From: Ascarosepion bandense
Lineage: Eukaryota; Mollusca; Cephalopoda; Sepiida; Sepiidae
Reading direction: 5' to 3'
DNA: 64,000 bases
NCBI GenBank assembly: GCA_037127315.1
Contig: JBBBDQ010001186.1
Coordinates: forward strand, 1,812,501-1,876,500
In this document: positions 22,761 through 32,464 of the stretch, one piece after another
How the letters are laid out: every line of letters starts with the position of its first letter
Numbering within the stretch: the stretch's first letter is position 1
The notes under the pieces: generated by a model
The model's database searches: none
What the model was told of the DNA's origin: nothing
The model's input: only the letters and a program-made list of their open reading frames with translations
Program-made: the position numbers and the translations under genes

Positions 22761-23540
22761 ACGAATATTTTTAATAACTTTAATTTTCTTTTGTGTAGGC
22801 AGTAAACAGTTTTTACTGATGTGAAAACCTACAAACTCTAGTTTCGTTACGTTAAATATGCACTTATCGAAATGTTAAGGTTATTGTCATTAAGTACTTG
22901 TAGTACTTTATCTAAGTCTTTTTGTGTTGTTCGTTATCGCTAAAAACTAGGATATCATCCAAATATATGAATACACAATACATTTTGAAAAATATCCTAG
23001 CCATGTAATACTAAAATGTAGCAGATGCATTCTCCAAACCGAAAAACAGGTATAAATATTCGAATAACTCAAAGAGTGTAACTACCGCGGTTTTTGCTAC
23101 GTACTTGGGATGTATTTTAATTTGATGATAACTAGATGTCAGATCTATCTTGGAAAAGCAAGATTTATTTGCCAGTCATACTGTAAAAGAATTACTATTG
23201 GGAACATGAAATCTGTCTTTATTATAATATTTAAGGTGCAGTAATCACCGCAAGCTCGATAATTACCATCTGGTTTTTGTACCAGATGTAAAGGAGATTC
23301 TCATTCACTGTTTAATGGTCTAGTTACACTTGTATTTAGTAACATTTTAAATTCCGCTTGAACGACGTCTAATTTAGGTCCAGAAAGTTGTCTTGCCTTA
23401 GTAAAAAAAAAGTAATAGCACGTAGTTTTCAGTATCTATTCTATGATAAACGCCACCATATGTTTTATTGTCATCATTTTGTGGCAAAGTTATGCTTTTG
23501 TATTTGCCTATAATTTCACTAATATGTGAAGGACGAAAAT
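22761..23540 (-). pseudogene. gypsy reverse transcriptase remnant
   Basis: On the minus strand: EWESPLHLVQKPDGNYRACG (about 23250-23310), KIDLTSSYHQIKIHPKYVAK (about 23090-23155), then the catalytic FIYLDDILVFS box (YLDD at 22957-22968, intact). The N-terminal segment YHRIDTEN lies near 23440. Several frameshifts separate these blocks. Motif order and spacing are those of Ty3/gypsy RT. Confidence 0.85.
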
Positions 23541-23559
23541 TTGGCAACATCTGTACATT

Positions 23560-24080
23560 ATTCTTTCTCTTATTCGGCCATTTACACCATGGTTTGCATG
23601 TACTAGCCACGTCAGTAAAGTACAAATGAGCTCCGCAGACTTTTGGTCATTATTTCGCGGAAAGGGGACGTAATCCTACGGGAATTGTACTGTTAATATG
23701 TTGTTTATATTTTGCCTCTTGCATTAGTGCCTCTTGAATTATGCCTCTTAAATTAGTGGTATCAAATTATTAATAATCAGTTTAGGTCTGTTAAAGACAT
23801 TTCTGTGTGTGCTGCTATTTGCGCGTCTTACTGTTTCCTTCACTAGCCCCAGTCCTACTCGCAATGGCCGACATCTCCTGTAAATACAAGGATGGACGAT
23901 CAGCTAACTTGGTAGTCTTCATTAATTTCTGGCCTGGTCTTTTTGTAATCAGTCCCAACTGATTCTTTAAGTTTTGTGTAATTTCATGATTCTAAAACGG
24001 TGGCTGAAATGTTTGTAATGACATTGCGAGGCAAAGCACTGACTACGGTGTAAAATTTTGTATCTTCGGTAGTTACTTGT
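23560..24080 (-). pseudogene. gypsy gag/nucleocapsid remnant
   Basis: The minus strand reads FYTVVSALPRNVITNIS (about 24010-24060), then YTKLKES and KKTRPEINED. Further downstream is a Cys/His segment CGAHLYF...TCKPWCKWPNKRKN (about 23565-23640), which resembles the gag-terminal C-H-C-C-W motif of this gypsy group. It joins the RT start almost directly, so the protease is absent. Stops interrupt the frame. Confidence 0.65.
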
Positions 24081-24594
24081 CTCAAATGAAATTGACATTT
24101 ATAGTGGACCAACCGGCGACACTAGTCTCCATAAACTCTGGAGGTTTAAAAACTAGTTGCGCCTTCATTCTTATGAATTTATTTTACAGCCGTAATAAAA
24201 TATACAAGAAAATAGAGAATGAAAAGAGAAGAAAAAAGTTACCCAGATTTATGCAATTCTCACATGGTTAGTGATGCTGTTTTTTCGTCTTTTTAAAACA
24301 ATATAGTGATACCCAGAAGCGTGGTTCAAGGTTCCTTTTTCCAATGTAGAATTCTTGCTCGAGGATCAGTAGATTGGTTGTTGGTGTATCAGTATTCTCG
24401 TTGCGCGTCGGGATTTATCGAATGATTTTCGTCTTTCTGTTACTACAATTATTTTTCGCGCGTCGGGATTCATCATTTTTTGAAGATTTGTATTTGCACA
24501 TCGGGATTAATTATTTGTTGAAGGTTCTTTTTATTTTTTATTTATGTAGCTTCTTTTTGAAGAATGTTCTGTAAAACGTCTGGGTTCACCAGTA

Positions 24595-25037
24595 TGGCAT
24601 AAATGTGGCTGCAATTATAAATGATTAAAGACCAGGTTTTATTAACTATACCACCATTTTATTTTTGTTGTTGACTCCATAACGTTGCATCTTTTGTTAT
24701 AAGTGAATGTTCATTAGTATATATGTATTGCAGTGTTAAGGCTATAAAGCGTTTTCTTCCGGGTATATGTGTATTCATGTGAATATAGCATATTTGTTTC
24801 TACAAATATGATTTTAGTGGAAGCGTTCGTCATTGGCTGACTTTCGCATTAGGACAGTTGACCCATTAAGCTATGTCCGGGTTATAATCTAGGTTACTAG
24901 AAATATGAAAGAATTGAAAGAGGAGAAAAGATGTATGTGTAGAAGGAAAAAGAGAGAGAGAGAGTTTCTCTGTCACTCTATTAGTAAAGAGGAAAGGGGA
25001 TATTTCAATACGCTTTTTACAACCTATCTACTCACCA
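24595..25037 (-). repeat. 5' LTR of the gypsy element, internally deleted
   Basis: Begins TGGCATAAATGTGG and ends CTACTCACCA. It matches 20331-20535 and then jumps to sequence matching 20900-21100. The missing middle includes the (TA)n, so the deletion is in this copy or the left LTR gained sequence. Confidence 0.78.
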
Positions 25038-25440
25038 AAAATTGTTATCTATATTGCGTATGGTTCATTATTGTGCATAATTAGATTGCAATAAAATTGG
25101 TATTTTATATGAATACTACTTTATGAAAATTGAGATGTAATAGAGTGGAGACCCCGTATCATAGATTCGAAGGGAGGGGATGATACCCTTGCACCTGCAC
25201 TGAAAGTAGTACTAATATACAATAAAACTATTTTTTTATGTGTGTTTCTAGTGCAAGAAGTTGAATTTCTATCTCGGATTAAAAAGAATAGTAACAAAAA
25301 TTTCTTTCGAGTAAATTTTATTTTCTGTCATTGCAATTAGTTTCCAAATATAATTACATTTTGGTAAACTTACACCGATTTTTACCTCTCTTCATAAGAA
25401 TGAGTTGCACGGTTATTGAAATAGGGCATTCAAAATGCAT
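25038..25440 (+). repeat. Flank duplicated together with an LTR, copy 1
   Basis: Continues the similarity between the right LTR and the third LTR beyond the LTR edge. Matching 28666-29075, it shares GGAGACCCCGT, GAAGGGAGGGGATGATACCC and GAAGTTGAATTTCTATCTCG. See the finding on the LTR-plus-flank duplication. Confidence 0.8.
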
Positions 25441-25551
25441 TTAATCATTAAAATCATTAGCGTCAAAGATAACAATATGAGCGCTGATAAGTTACTGAGA
25501 CATTAGGTTTATAAGACTCATAGATACATACAAATAGACATGTGTATATAG

Positions 25552-25715
25552 GCGTTGGTTAGTTCCTTGTGACTTGACCCAAAAAGAGTTGTGAGCTCAA
25601 TACCAGGTTGCAGCAGTGGTGGGCAAATAACTTAGAGAATTAAGTTTAAAGGAAATAACTATATGGCTACAGGAAGTAGCAACGCACATTGAATGAGAAT
25701 GACTTTTTAATCGTC
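25552..25715 (+). repeat. Second copy of the SINE-like repeat at 19455
   Basis: GCGTTGGTTAGTTCC through GGAAGTAGCAACGCACA matches 19463-19600. It abuts the 3' end of the minus-strand LINE, so it may be either an independent SINE or sequence shared with that LINE's 3' end. Confidence 0.5.
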
Positions 25716-25719
25716 TCAC

Positions 25720-27000
25720 TCCAAGCAAGGCAGTATTACCACTGGTGCACAAGGAGTTACATAATAGGAAAGTGAAGGAAAAAGGGAACAGGTCACAGTA
25801 GGTGTCGGAGAGTGAGTAAGAGAAGGATGGGAACACTGGTGTGAAGAGAGCTGCGTGAGAGTAGAACAAAGGGAGAAGAAAAAGATACGGGGGTGTCGGG
25901 GAAAGGATGGGAGTCAAGGAAACTAGAAATGACGACGTTGCATATAGATTGTAGCTTTCAGGGAAGCAAATATACAGAAGGGAGTTCCACAGCCGGGAAG
26001 TGCGAGAAAAGAAGCTGGTAGAGTAGAAGTTGCAGTTACACCTGATTGTTTTCACTGTAAGACGGTAGGACCTAGTTGCTAGTCTAGTAGCTTGAGTAAA
26101 TTCGTGCAGAGAGAGCACCAGGGAGTCAAACACGTCAGAGCATGAAATAATTTGTAGAAGAGACAGTGGGAAGTCCCATCTCGTCGGTGAGAAAGTGACT
26201 GGAATCGAGCCGCCAGGTCGAGATCGACCACGTTGCAGATTCTTCTTTGGATTTTATCTAGAACCCCAAGATGCATAGAAGAAGCGTCCGACCAGATATG
26301 ACAGTAGTATTCAATGCACGAGCGGAGGTAAATTTATAAACGTGCAAGATGGATTCAGACGAGAAAAACATCCTGGCCCGATTCAGTAACATGACCTTTC
26401 TTAGCAGCAGATTTAGCTACTGATTCAATGTAGTCATTTCACTTGAAGTCGACTGAGAGTGAGGCCGAGGAGGTGCAGTGTATTGCTCTCAGGAAGACTA
26501 GTTTGATCTATGGGTGGTAAGAGAGATTGTCTGTGGTGGTTAAAAGATAACAGCTTCGTTTTGGAAACATTAAAATTTACGAGCCATTTTTTACCCTAGT
26601 CCACGACTGATTGGAATTACTTTTCGAGAGTAGCAGCGAGGTTTGTTTTGTCAGCCTCGACAGATTACTTATCGAGGCAGGAGTAAACTGTGGTGTCGTC
26701 AGCGTAGATGCCTACTTGCGATCTGATTACATCAGGGAGATGGTTGATGAAGATCAGAAAAAGCCTAGGATCTCGGATAGAGCCTTGAGAGGCACCCGCG
26801 TTCGTATGATAGTATCTGGAAACATGCCCGTTCAATACGACCTTCATTACGCGATTTGAAAGGAACGATTTGATTATGCGTCCAGATATACCATAGCCCT
26901 GTAGCTTGCGTAGAAAGCCAACATGCCAGACTCTGTTAAATGCTTTGGAGATATCCAGGGCAACAGCTCGCCGTTCTTATGAAGAATATTGTATGCGTAC
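25720..27000 (-). pseudogene. CR1/Jockey-like LINE, RT to 3' region (copy 2), broken
   Basis: Reading right to left on the minus strand: ALDISKAFNRVWHVGFLRKL (RT block A, about 26910-26970), then KVVLNGH and GASQGSI. The catalytic box IYADDTTVYS (26692-26712) is intact. Further on come NDYIESVAKSAAKK (about 26440) and LLDKIQRRICN-type sequence with LSHRRD (about 26180-26250). After a frameshift, RTSRLWNSL (about 25990) and FPESYNL complete the usual C-terminus. It carries multiple frameshifts. The 178-aa open frame at 25597-26133 reads through the C-terminus into a CT-rich 3' region and is not a separate gene. Confidence 0.8.
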
Positions 27001-27010
27001 TCTGTGATGG
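26999..27010. repeat. Target-site duplication of SINE, left
   Basis: ACTCTGTGATGG, identical to 27305-27316. Confidence 0.9.
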
Positions 27011-27304
27011 GATGTGCGTTGTGGTGCAGTGGATATCGGCTCGGAACGAGAAATCGGGGAGCCGAATCAAATTCCAGTTGAATTCGTTGCATTCACTTAC
27101 GCGCAAATACCCTTGGAAAAAGTATTAATCCATCTATTCCTTCCAGTTATGGGTTAAATAACAGGACAGATTAGGTTCTATAGCCTTGGCTGGCAACTAG
27201 TCTCCCGCAGAAAGCAATGGCAACCTACTGTGGGATAATCTTCTGCCCAGTCTCGAAAGAGACATGACCGCCCAAGCGTGTATCACGTATGGCACAGCTG
27301 ACTG
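27011..27304 (+). mobile_element. tRNA-derived SINE (second family), copy 2
   Basis: Same family as 18682-18985: A-box-like GTGGTGCAGTGG at 27021-27032, a degraded B-box in GCCGAATCAAATTCC, CATTCACTTACGCGCAAATA, and an end near CACGTATGGCACAGCTGACTG. It is bounded by a perfect 12-bp target duplication. It sits exactly at the junction of two LINE pieces. Confidence 0.9.
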
Positions 27305-27316
27305 ACTCTGTGATGG
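27305..27316. repeat. Target-site duplication of SINE, right
   Basis: ACTCTGTGATGG, identical to 26999-27010. Confidence 0.9.
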
Positions 27317-27725
27317 TAGTGTAAATTCGTGCTTAGGCGGCACCAGTGATCTAAGCTCATCGGAGCAGAAGCCATGAAAGTACTTGTAGAAGAGGCACAG
27401 GAAAGCCACATCATGCCGGTGAGAGAGTGGTTGCAGCCGGTCTGCCAAGTCAGTATCAACCACGTTACAGATCCTCCTTTGTATTTTGTCAAGAAGCCCA
27501 AGGAGAGCAGCAGGGGCACCCGACCAGATATGGCAGCAATATTCAATACACGGGCGGATGGTAGATTTGTATATGTGCAGAATAGATTCAGGTGGGAAAA
27601 ACTTCCGGGCCCTGCACAGGGAGCCGACTTTCATAGCAGCAGATTTGGCAATGGATTCGATATAGTCATTCCATTTGAGGTCCGCCGAAAGTGTAAGGCC
27701 AAGGAGGCGTAGTATTTTACTCTCT
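27317..27725 (-). pseudogene. CR1/Jockey-like LINE RT C-terminal region (copy 1)
   Basis: One open minus-strand stretch (about 27320-27634 plus upstream sequence to about 27720) reads LGLTLSADLKWNDYIESIAK, SLCRARKFFPPESILHIYKS, then IEYCCHIWSGAP, LLDKIQRRICNVV and FLCLFYKYFHGFCSDELRSL. This is the segment C-terminal to the RT catalytic core of the same LINE family as copy 2. It stops at HEFTL, where copy 2 begins. The last 40 residues or so of the open frame (beyond 27317) are read-through into the SINE. Confidence 0.8.
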
Positions 27726-27750
27726 GGTAGGCTAGCCTGTTTGTTTGGGT

Positions 27751-27894
27751 TTTTTTTATTCTTTTGGTTCTTATCTTTTTTTGTATAATTTTTGTTCTTG
27801 TTTTGTTATTAACTTAAGTTCTCTACTAGTCTCTCTTGTAAGGCACTGCGACTATGATTGTGTAAATTGTTTTTAATTATCAAATTTAGTTTTG
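27751..27894 (+). repeat. 144-bp direct repeat, copy 1
   Basis: Starts T7-ATTCTTTTGGTTC and ends CAAATTTAGTTTTG. It matches 28224-28367 with few differences, including CTCTTGTAAGGCACTGCGAC. Confidence 0.9.
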
Positions 27895-28223
27895 GTATAT
27901 AGGGTTTCGGTTATATGTAGGAATTCTGAGTAAAGACTGGCCATGTTTTTTTTTTTTTGTTGTTCTCTCTTCCTCTTTCTCCCTTGCTAACTGGACACAT
28001 GGCTTCGAGGTGTTCCCCCCCTCCTACTTCAATGTATTCTAACTTCACACTACTCCCTGTTACTGCTTACTTAGGGGCAGCTTAAACTATCCAGAACTGA
28101 ATGGGGAAAAACAAAATGAAGATAATTTCCGAAATTTTCTTAATTTTTTTCTGCCAGTCAGCCTGCAACTGGTAAGTTTTAGCCAGTCTGATCTTATTTT
28201 GCTGTATTTTTTTAAATTTGTTT

Positions 28224-28367
28224 TTTTTTTTATTCTTTTGGTTCTTATCTTTTTTGTATAATTTTTGTTCTTGTTTTGTTACTAACCTAAGTTCTCTACT
28301 AGTCGCTCTTGTAAGGCACTGCGACTATGATTGTGTAAATTGTTTTTAATTATCAAATTTAGTTTTG
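28224..28367 (+). repeat. 144-bp direct repeat, copy 2
   Basis: Near-identical to 27751-27894; its end runs directly into the third LTR fragment. Confidence 0.9.
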
Positions 28368-28372
28368 CTGTT

Positions 28373-28418
<46 letters not shown>

Positions 28419-28665
28419 CGTCTACACGTTTGTGCTTTGATTTTGGCGGGAGCGTTAGTCATTGGTTATCTTTTGCATGACGCCAGTTGACCCATTAAGC
28501 TATGTCCGGCTTATAATCTAGATTACCAGAAATATAAAAGAATTGAAAGAGAGAAAATAATGTATGTGTAGAAAGAAAAAGAGAAATAAAGTTTCTCTCT
28601 CATTCTATTTGTAAAGAAGAAAAGCATATTTCAATACGCTTTACTACTACATATCTACTCACCAC
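28368..28665 (-). mobile_element. Third gypsy LTR, truncated
   Basis: CTGTTCTTT-(TA)n-TTCAACGTCTACACGTTTGTG... through CTCACCACA matches 20805-21102. The portion corresponding to the sense 3' half (20331-20800) is missing. There is no internal gypsy sequence beside it. Confidence 0.82.
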
Positions 28666-29075
28666 AATTTGTTCATCTATTTTGCATATGGTTCATTTTT
28701 GTGCATAATTGGGTTACAATAAAATTTGTAATTTATATGAATACTACTTTATGAAAATTGAGATGTATTAGAGTGGAGACCCCGTGTCATAGATTCGAAG
28801 GGAGGGGATGATACCCTTGCGCCGACACTGAAAGTAATACTAATATACAATAAAACTGTTTTTTTTTTTTATGTGTGTGCATGTGTGAGTTTCTAGTGGA
28901 AGAAGTTGAATTTCTATCTCGGATTAAAAAGAATAGGAACACAAATCTCTTTCGAGTAAATTTTATTTTCTGTCATTTGAATTATTTCCAAATAAAGTTA
29001 CATTTTGGTAAACTTTCACCGATTGTTACTTCTTTTCATAAGCATGAGTTGCATGGTTATTGAAATAGTGCATTT
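28666..29075 (+). repeat. Flank duplicated together with an LTR, copy 2
   Basis: Matches 25038-25440 with roughly one difference every 10-15 bases. Confidence 0.8.
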
Positions 29076-29790
29076 TATTTCTGCTCAACTATATTTTATA
29101 TATTAAAATTCCAGAAACTAATAACTAATTTAAAATTAAATTTAAGATTTTAGAAATAATTCATGGGGGATTGCTATTGTAAGACTTTGAAATTAAATTT
29201 GAAATATGCTACTTACATTAACACGTACTATTCTTCAGTTTTAGATATTTGTATAATGCGCTTTTTATATGCATAAATAAATGCCAACTTTTTAGTTCTT
29301 TTCTTAATTTTCTGCAAATATTTATAAGATCGAATTATTACCGCATGTTGTGAATATGAATTTTATGAATTGTTGCTTCCAGTATAATCTCTTCACTGAA
29401 AGACAATTTTTCGTTCACACTAACATTACCAATAAAAGAGAATCGATGAATGTTACTATAGCTATGAATATGTACTATTTAAAGTGGATCTGATAAAAGA
29501 AAACAAATTTCCAGAACTAATTTCACCTATTATGGGTTTTACAAATAATACAAACGTATTTGGAAGTCGAGCATGAAAATATACTCTACTTGGTTATTTT
29601 GCCATCACTAATTATTTTAAAGGTTTGGTAAACAGATTGATCTGAAAGATTACTTAAACAAGGATAAACGTAAGAAAATCAGCCAACTTTGAGCATTGTT
29701 CAAGGATTTAATGTAAGTGAAAAATTTTCATGATTTTGTCAGGCTTTTCAATTTTCAGTTTGCTTTAATTTTTACTGAAATGAAAACCAT
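29076..29790. other. AT-rich stretch with no supported gene
   Basis: Nothing recognised. Confidence 0.5.
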
Positions 29791-29796
29791 TAATTT

Positions 29797-29920
29797 TGTT
29801 GGGGCGATTTCCCGGACGGCTTGAAGAGTATTCTCTTCCACTAATACTTTCACTTCATCGTTTGCAACTGTGACAAGAGGCCATATTTTTTCTTCATCTT
29901 TGAGACTTACATCTCCATTT
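29797..29920 (-). pseudogene. SETMAR-type mariner HTH relic
   Basis: One minus-strand frame reads DVSLKDEEKIW, then NDEVKVLVEENTLQAVREIA. The second part has the look of the second HTH of mariner/SETMAR-type transposases (N-D-E-V...L-V-E-E-N...Q-x-V-R-E-I-A). Similarity is lost on both sides, and no catalytic domain is seen. This call rests on one short block. Confidence 0.4.
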
Positions 29921-30535
29921 CAGATCTTCATGTAACAACGATATAATGTATGTTTTGGAATAGTATTTTCACTCCGTACTTTGTTAATGTTTAGTCAGTC
30001 TGAGGGACATTGTGGATAATCTTAAAGTTAAGAAAATAAAAGTATGCGTAACACTTCAATTTTCATCCACAACTGACAAATTAATGAGAAGGAAAAAATA
30101 GAGCCATCTCAATTACATTGAAACATAACTTAAATGTGATGGAATAAAATCAGCCATTATTTTCTGAAGAATTCAGTATGGGAGTGGTGGAGGTGAAAAG
30201 TTTTTGGCTCGATCAAGAAACTCTTCCAAAAATATTCTGTTGTTTAGTCGTTTGGCCAGATTTTGGGAAATCGGTCGGACCGAGAACATTTCAGCAATCA
30301 TCGTGTTTACAAGAAGATATTATGCAACTAATATTGTTTTTACTTTGTGTTAGTGCGAGGGAAAATCAGTTTTATCAACACAAGAATTAAATTGAAAAAA
30401 TAGAAACTTAACGCTCATTTATTTTATATTAATATTTCTGCTTATGTAAAACTTCGAAAACGCTCAACTGCAGAGGATGAATAATGTTTTCAAAATTATT
30501 ACGGTGTAAAAATCTGAAGTGGAATTAGCAATTAC
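29921..30535. other. Stretch with no supported gene
   Basis: A 70-residue plus-strand frame at 30178-30390 starts with ATG but shows no recognisable motif. Confidence 0.45.
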
Positions 30536-30539
30536 CTAA

Positions 30540-31850
30540 TTGAACAAAAACAATGCAGCAACACCAGACGGAACCGTTATAAACATGCTGGCAGCTTTAA
30601 ATGATTTCGACATTAACAAAATTACAGGCATAATAAAGGACAACAGATGTGATATACCAGAAGAACTTAGTAGATCCATTTTCAAAGCCAGGTGCAAACA
30701 AATGTCAACTCCACCGGACAATCAGCCTAATGAGCCATATAACAAAACTTATCATCGGAATTTTAATGCGCGCAGCAGAATCAGACTGAAAATAGGAAAA
30801 GAACAGTGTGGAATTGTTAAAGGCACTGGAACAATAAATGCTATATTTATGCTCAGAATGATATTTGAAAGAGCCGTTCAAATGCAAGAGATGTTGTACC
30901 AGTGTATTATAGATAATACAAAAACATTTGATAAAGTATGTCACAAAGAACTGTTGAAACTTCTAGGCAAGCTTGACATCAATGTTGGAAGGACATTAGA
31001 ATAATCCAGAGCCTATACTTTGAACACACCACTTGCATAATGATAGAAAATGAGTTCAGTAAATATACCAAAATAAAAAGAGTGTAAGATAAGGATGAGT
31101 TTTCCCGCCAGATGTTTTCAACCAATACAACGAGGTGATCTTGAGAGAATTAGAAGTCTTACCAGGATTCATTATTGGTGGGCACAAACTTAACAATGTA
31201 AGAAATGCAGGCGACACAATGTTGATAGCAAACACAGAAAAGAAACTACCTAAACCCTTACAGAAGATAGTGAGGGAAAGTGAAAAGAAAGACTAAACAT
31301 CAATTACAAGAAGACTGGATGCATGGTTGTTAGTAAAAGGAACTACCTAGCATGCAAATTACAAATTAGGGATTCCAAATTTAAACAGGTACAACAATTT
31401 AAATATCTGATAAGAGTTTTAACAGAGGACGGAAAGTGCGATACGGAAATCTGAAGGCGCAATTAGGATAGCGAAAGGGGCCTTCAAAAAGCTAAGTAAA
31501 ATGCTAAGAAACAGAAAAATATTTTTAGAAAAAAAAAAAGAGAGAAAAAAAGAAAGAAAAGAGTACTGAATTCTGTACCATCAATTTTCTTATAAAATAG
31601 GGAAATATGTGAATGTTCAACAATCTCCTCACAGATAAAGTGGAAACTTGAGCCAACAGTGATGCGAGTCTACAGAAGGATATTGAGAATAGCATGGCTA
31701 GAACGGGTGAGCAGCGAGGACGTTTTGAGAAAATGCAAACAAGTAGGACACTTATACTTAACATCAGGAAGGGAAAGTTGAAATTTCTAGAGCACATAAC
31801 GAGAAAAGACGTTTTTGATACTCACAGGACATATTGAAGGTAAGATTAAT
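30540..31850 (+). pseudogene. RTE-like LINE reverse transcriptase remnant
   Basis: The first 154 codons are open and include GKEQCGIVKGTGTINAIFML and IIDNTKTFDKVCHKELLKLL (RT blocks with the first catalytic Asp region, here NTKTFDK). Further blocks in shifted frames: VLPGFIIGGHKLNNV, then the catalytic box as NAGDTMLIANTEKKL (31204-31245), so the expected YADD is NAGD. Then come GCMVVSKRNYLACKLQI, QQFKYL, KLSKMLRNRKIF, RRILRIAWLERV and TGHIEGKIN near the end. Order and wording fit an RTE-type endonuclease-RT. The endonuclease half is absent and the RT core is mutated, so it is dead. Confidence 0.8.
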
Positions 31851-32250
31851 TGGTCCATTCATTCGTTTTGTACAGCTTATCAACCCTTTGTAGCTAATTT
31901 AAAGCAGAAAATATTTTTATATTGTAAGAATTTGGTAGGGGGAGTTAATAATGGTTTAGTGATACACGTTTTACTAACTAACCCATAGCTGGTGGAAAAG
32001 AAGTGGATTCATGCCTTTCCCAAGGATATTTGCGCATAAGTGAATACAACAAATCAATGGCACTCAGCTCCGTGATAAACAATTCTGAGCCATTATCCAT
32101 CATATCACCCACACATCCAAATTTGCTGCACCTGGTATTCTTAATCGGCCAACCATCAAGTTACTGCCATGGCTTGACATTGTTGAAATTGTGCAGAGGT
32201 ATGATAACAACATTTTGGCTGTTGTACCCTCCAGAACGCCGGAATATATC
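31851..32250. other. Stretch with no supported gene
   Basis: Plus-strand frame 32003-32266 starts with TTG and has no recognised domain. It may be 3' repeat sequence linked to the following direct repeats. Confidence 0.4.
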
Positions 32251-32314
32251 GACCGAAATATTGTGATAACAACAACAAAGATGAGGACTATAGTCGGAAT
32301 ATAAATAGTGTAAA
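32251..32314 (+). repeat. 64-bp direct repeat, copy 1
   Basis: GACCGAAATATTGTGATAAC through AATAGTGTAAA; matches 32397-32460, offset 146 bases. Confidence 0.88.
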
Positions 32315-32396
32315 TAATCTATTTATTTAATATCTCAGATTTAATAGGTTATCCAGATCAATATACACCTGAGGAAGGATCGAGGGAGGGCACAAC

Positions 32397-32460
32397 GGCC
32401 GAAACTTTGTGATAACAACAACAAAGATAAGGACAATAGTCGGAATATAAATAGTGTAAA
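32397..32460 (+). repeat. 64-bp direct repeat, copy 2
   Basis: GGCCGAAACTTTGTGATAAC through AATAGTGTAAA. It is preceded by CTGAGGAAGGATCG and GGGCACAACGGCC, a layout seen at dispersed-repeat 3' ends; compare 19661-19694. Confidence 0.88.
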
Positions 32461-32464
32461 AAAA

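Larger units (their letters stand above)
20331..25037 (-). mobile_element. Ty3/gypsy LTR retrotransposon, degraded, reverse orientation
   Basis: Two direct repeats bound the element: 20331-21102 and 24595-25037. Reading on the minus strand, the order is 5' LTR, gag remnant, RT, RNase H, integrase, 3' LTR. A primer-binding-site-like TGGTGAACCCAGACG starts 3 bases inside the 5' LTR, and a purine-rich CTGAAGGGTAAATG precedes the 3' LTR. Coding parts carry many stops and frameshifts. The protease region and the integrase zinc-binding region appear deleted, because flanking domains join directly. This copy is non-functional. Confidence 0.85.

Noticed and set aside
25597..26133. 178-residue minus-strand open frame as a separate gene
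   Set aside because: Its first part is a LINE C-terminus (RTSRLWNSL, FPESYNL) and the rest is read-through of a CT-rich 3' region.
29797..30390. A longer mariner gene spanning the HTH relic and the frame at 30178
   Set aside because: The 30178 frame is on the other strand and shows no mariner motif; only the short HTH block is supported.
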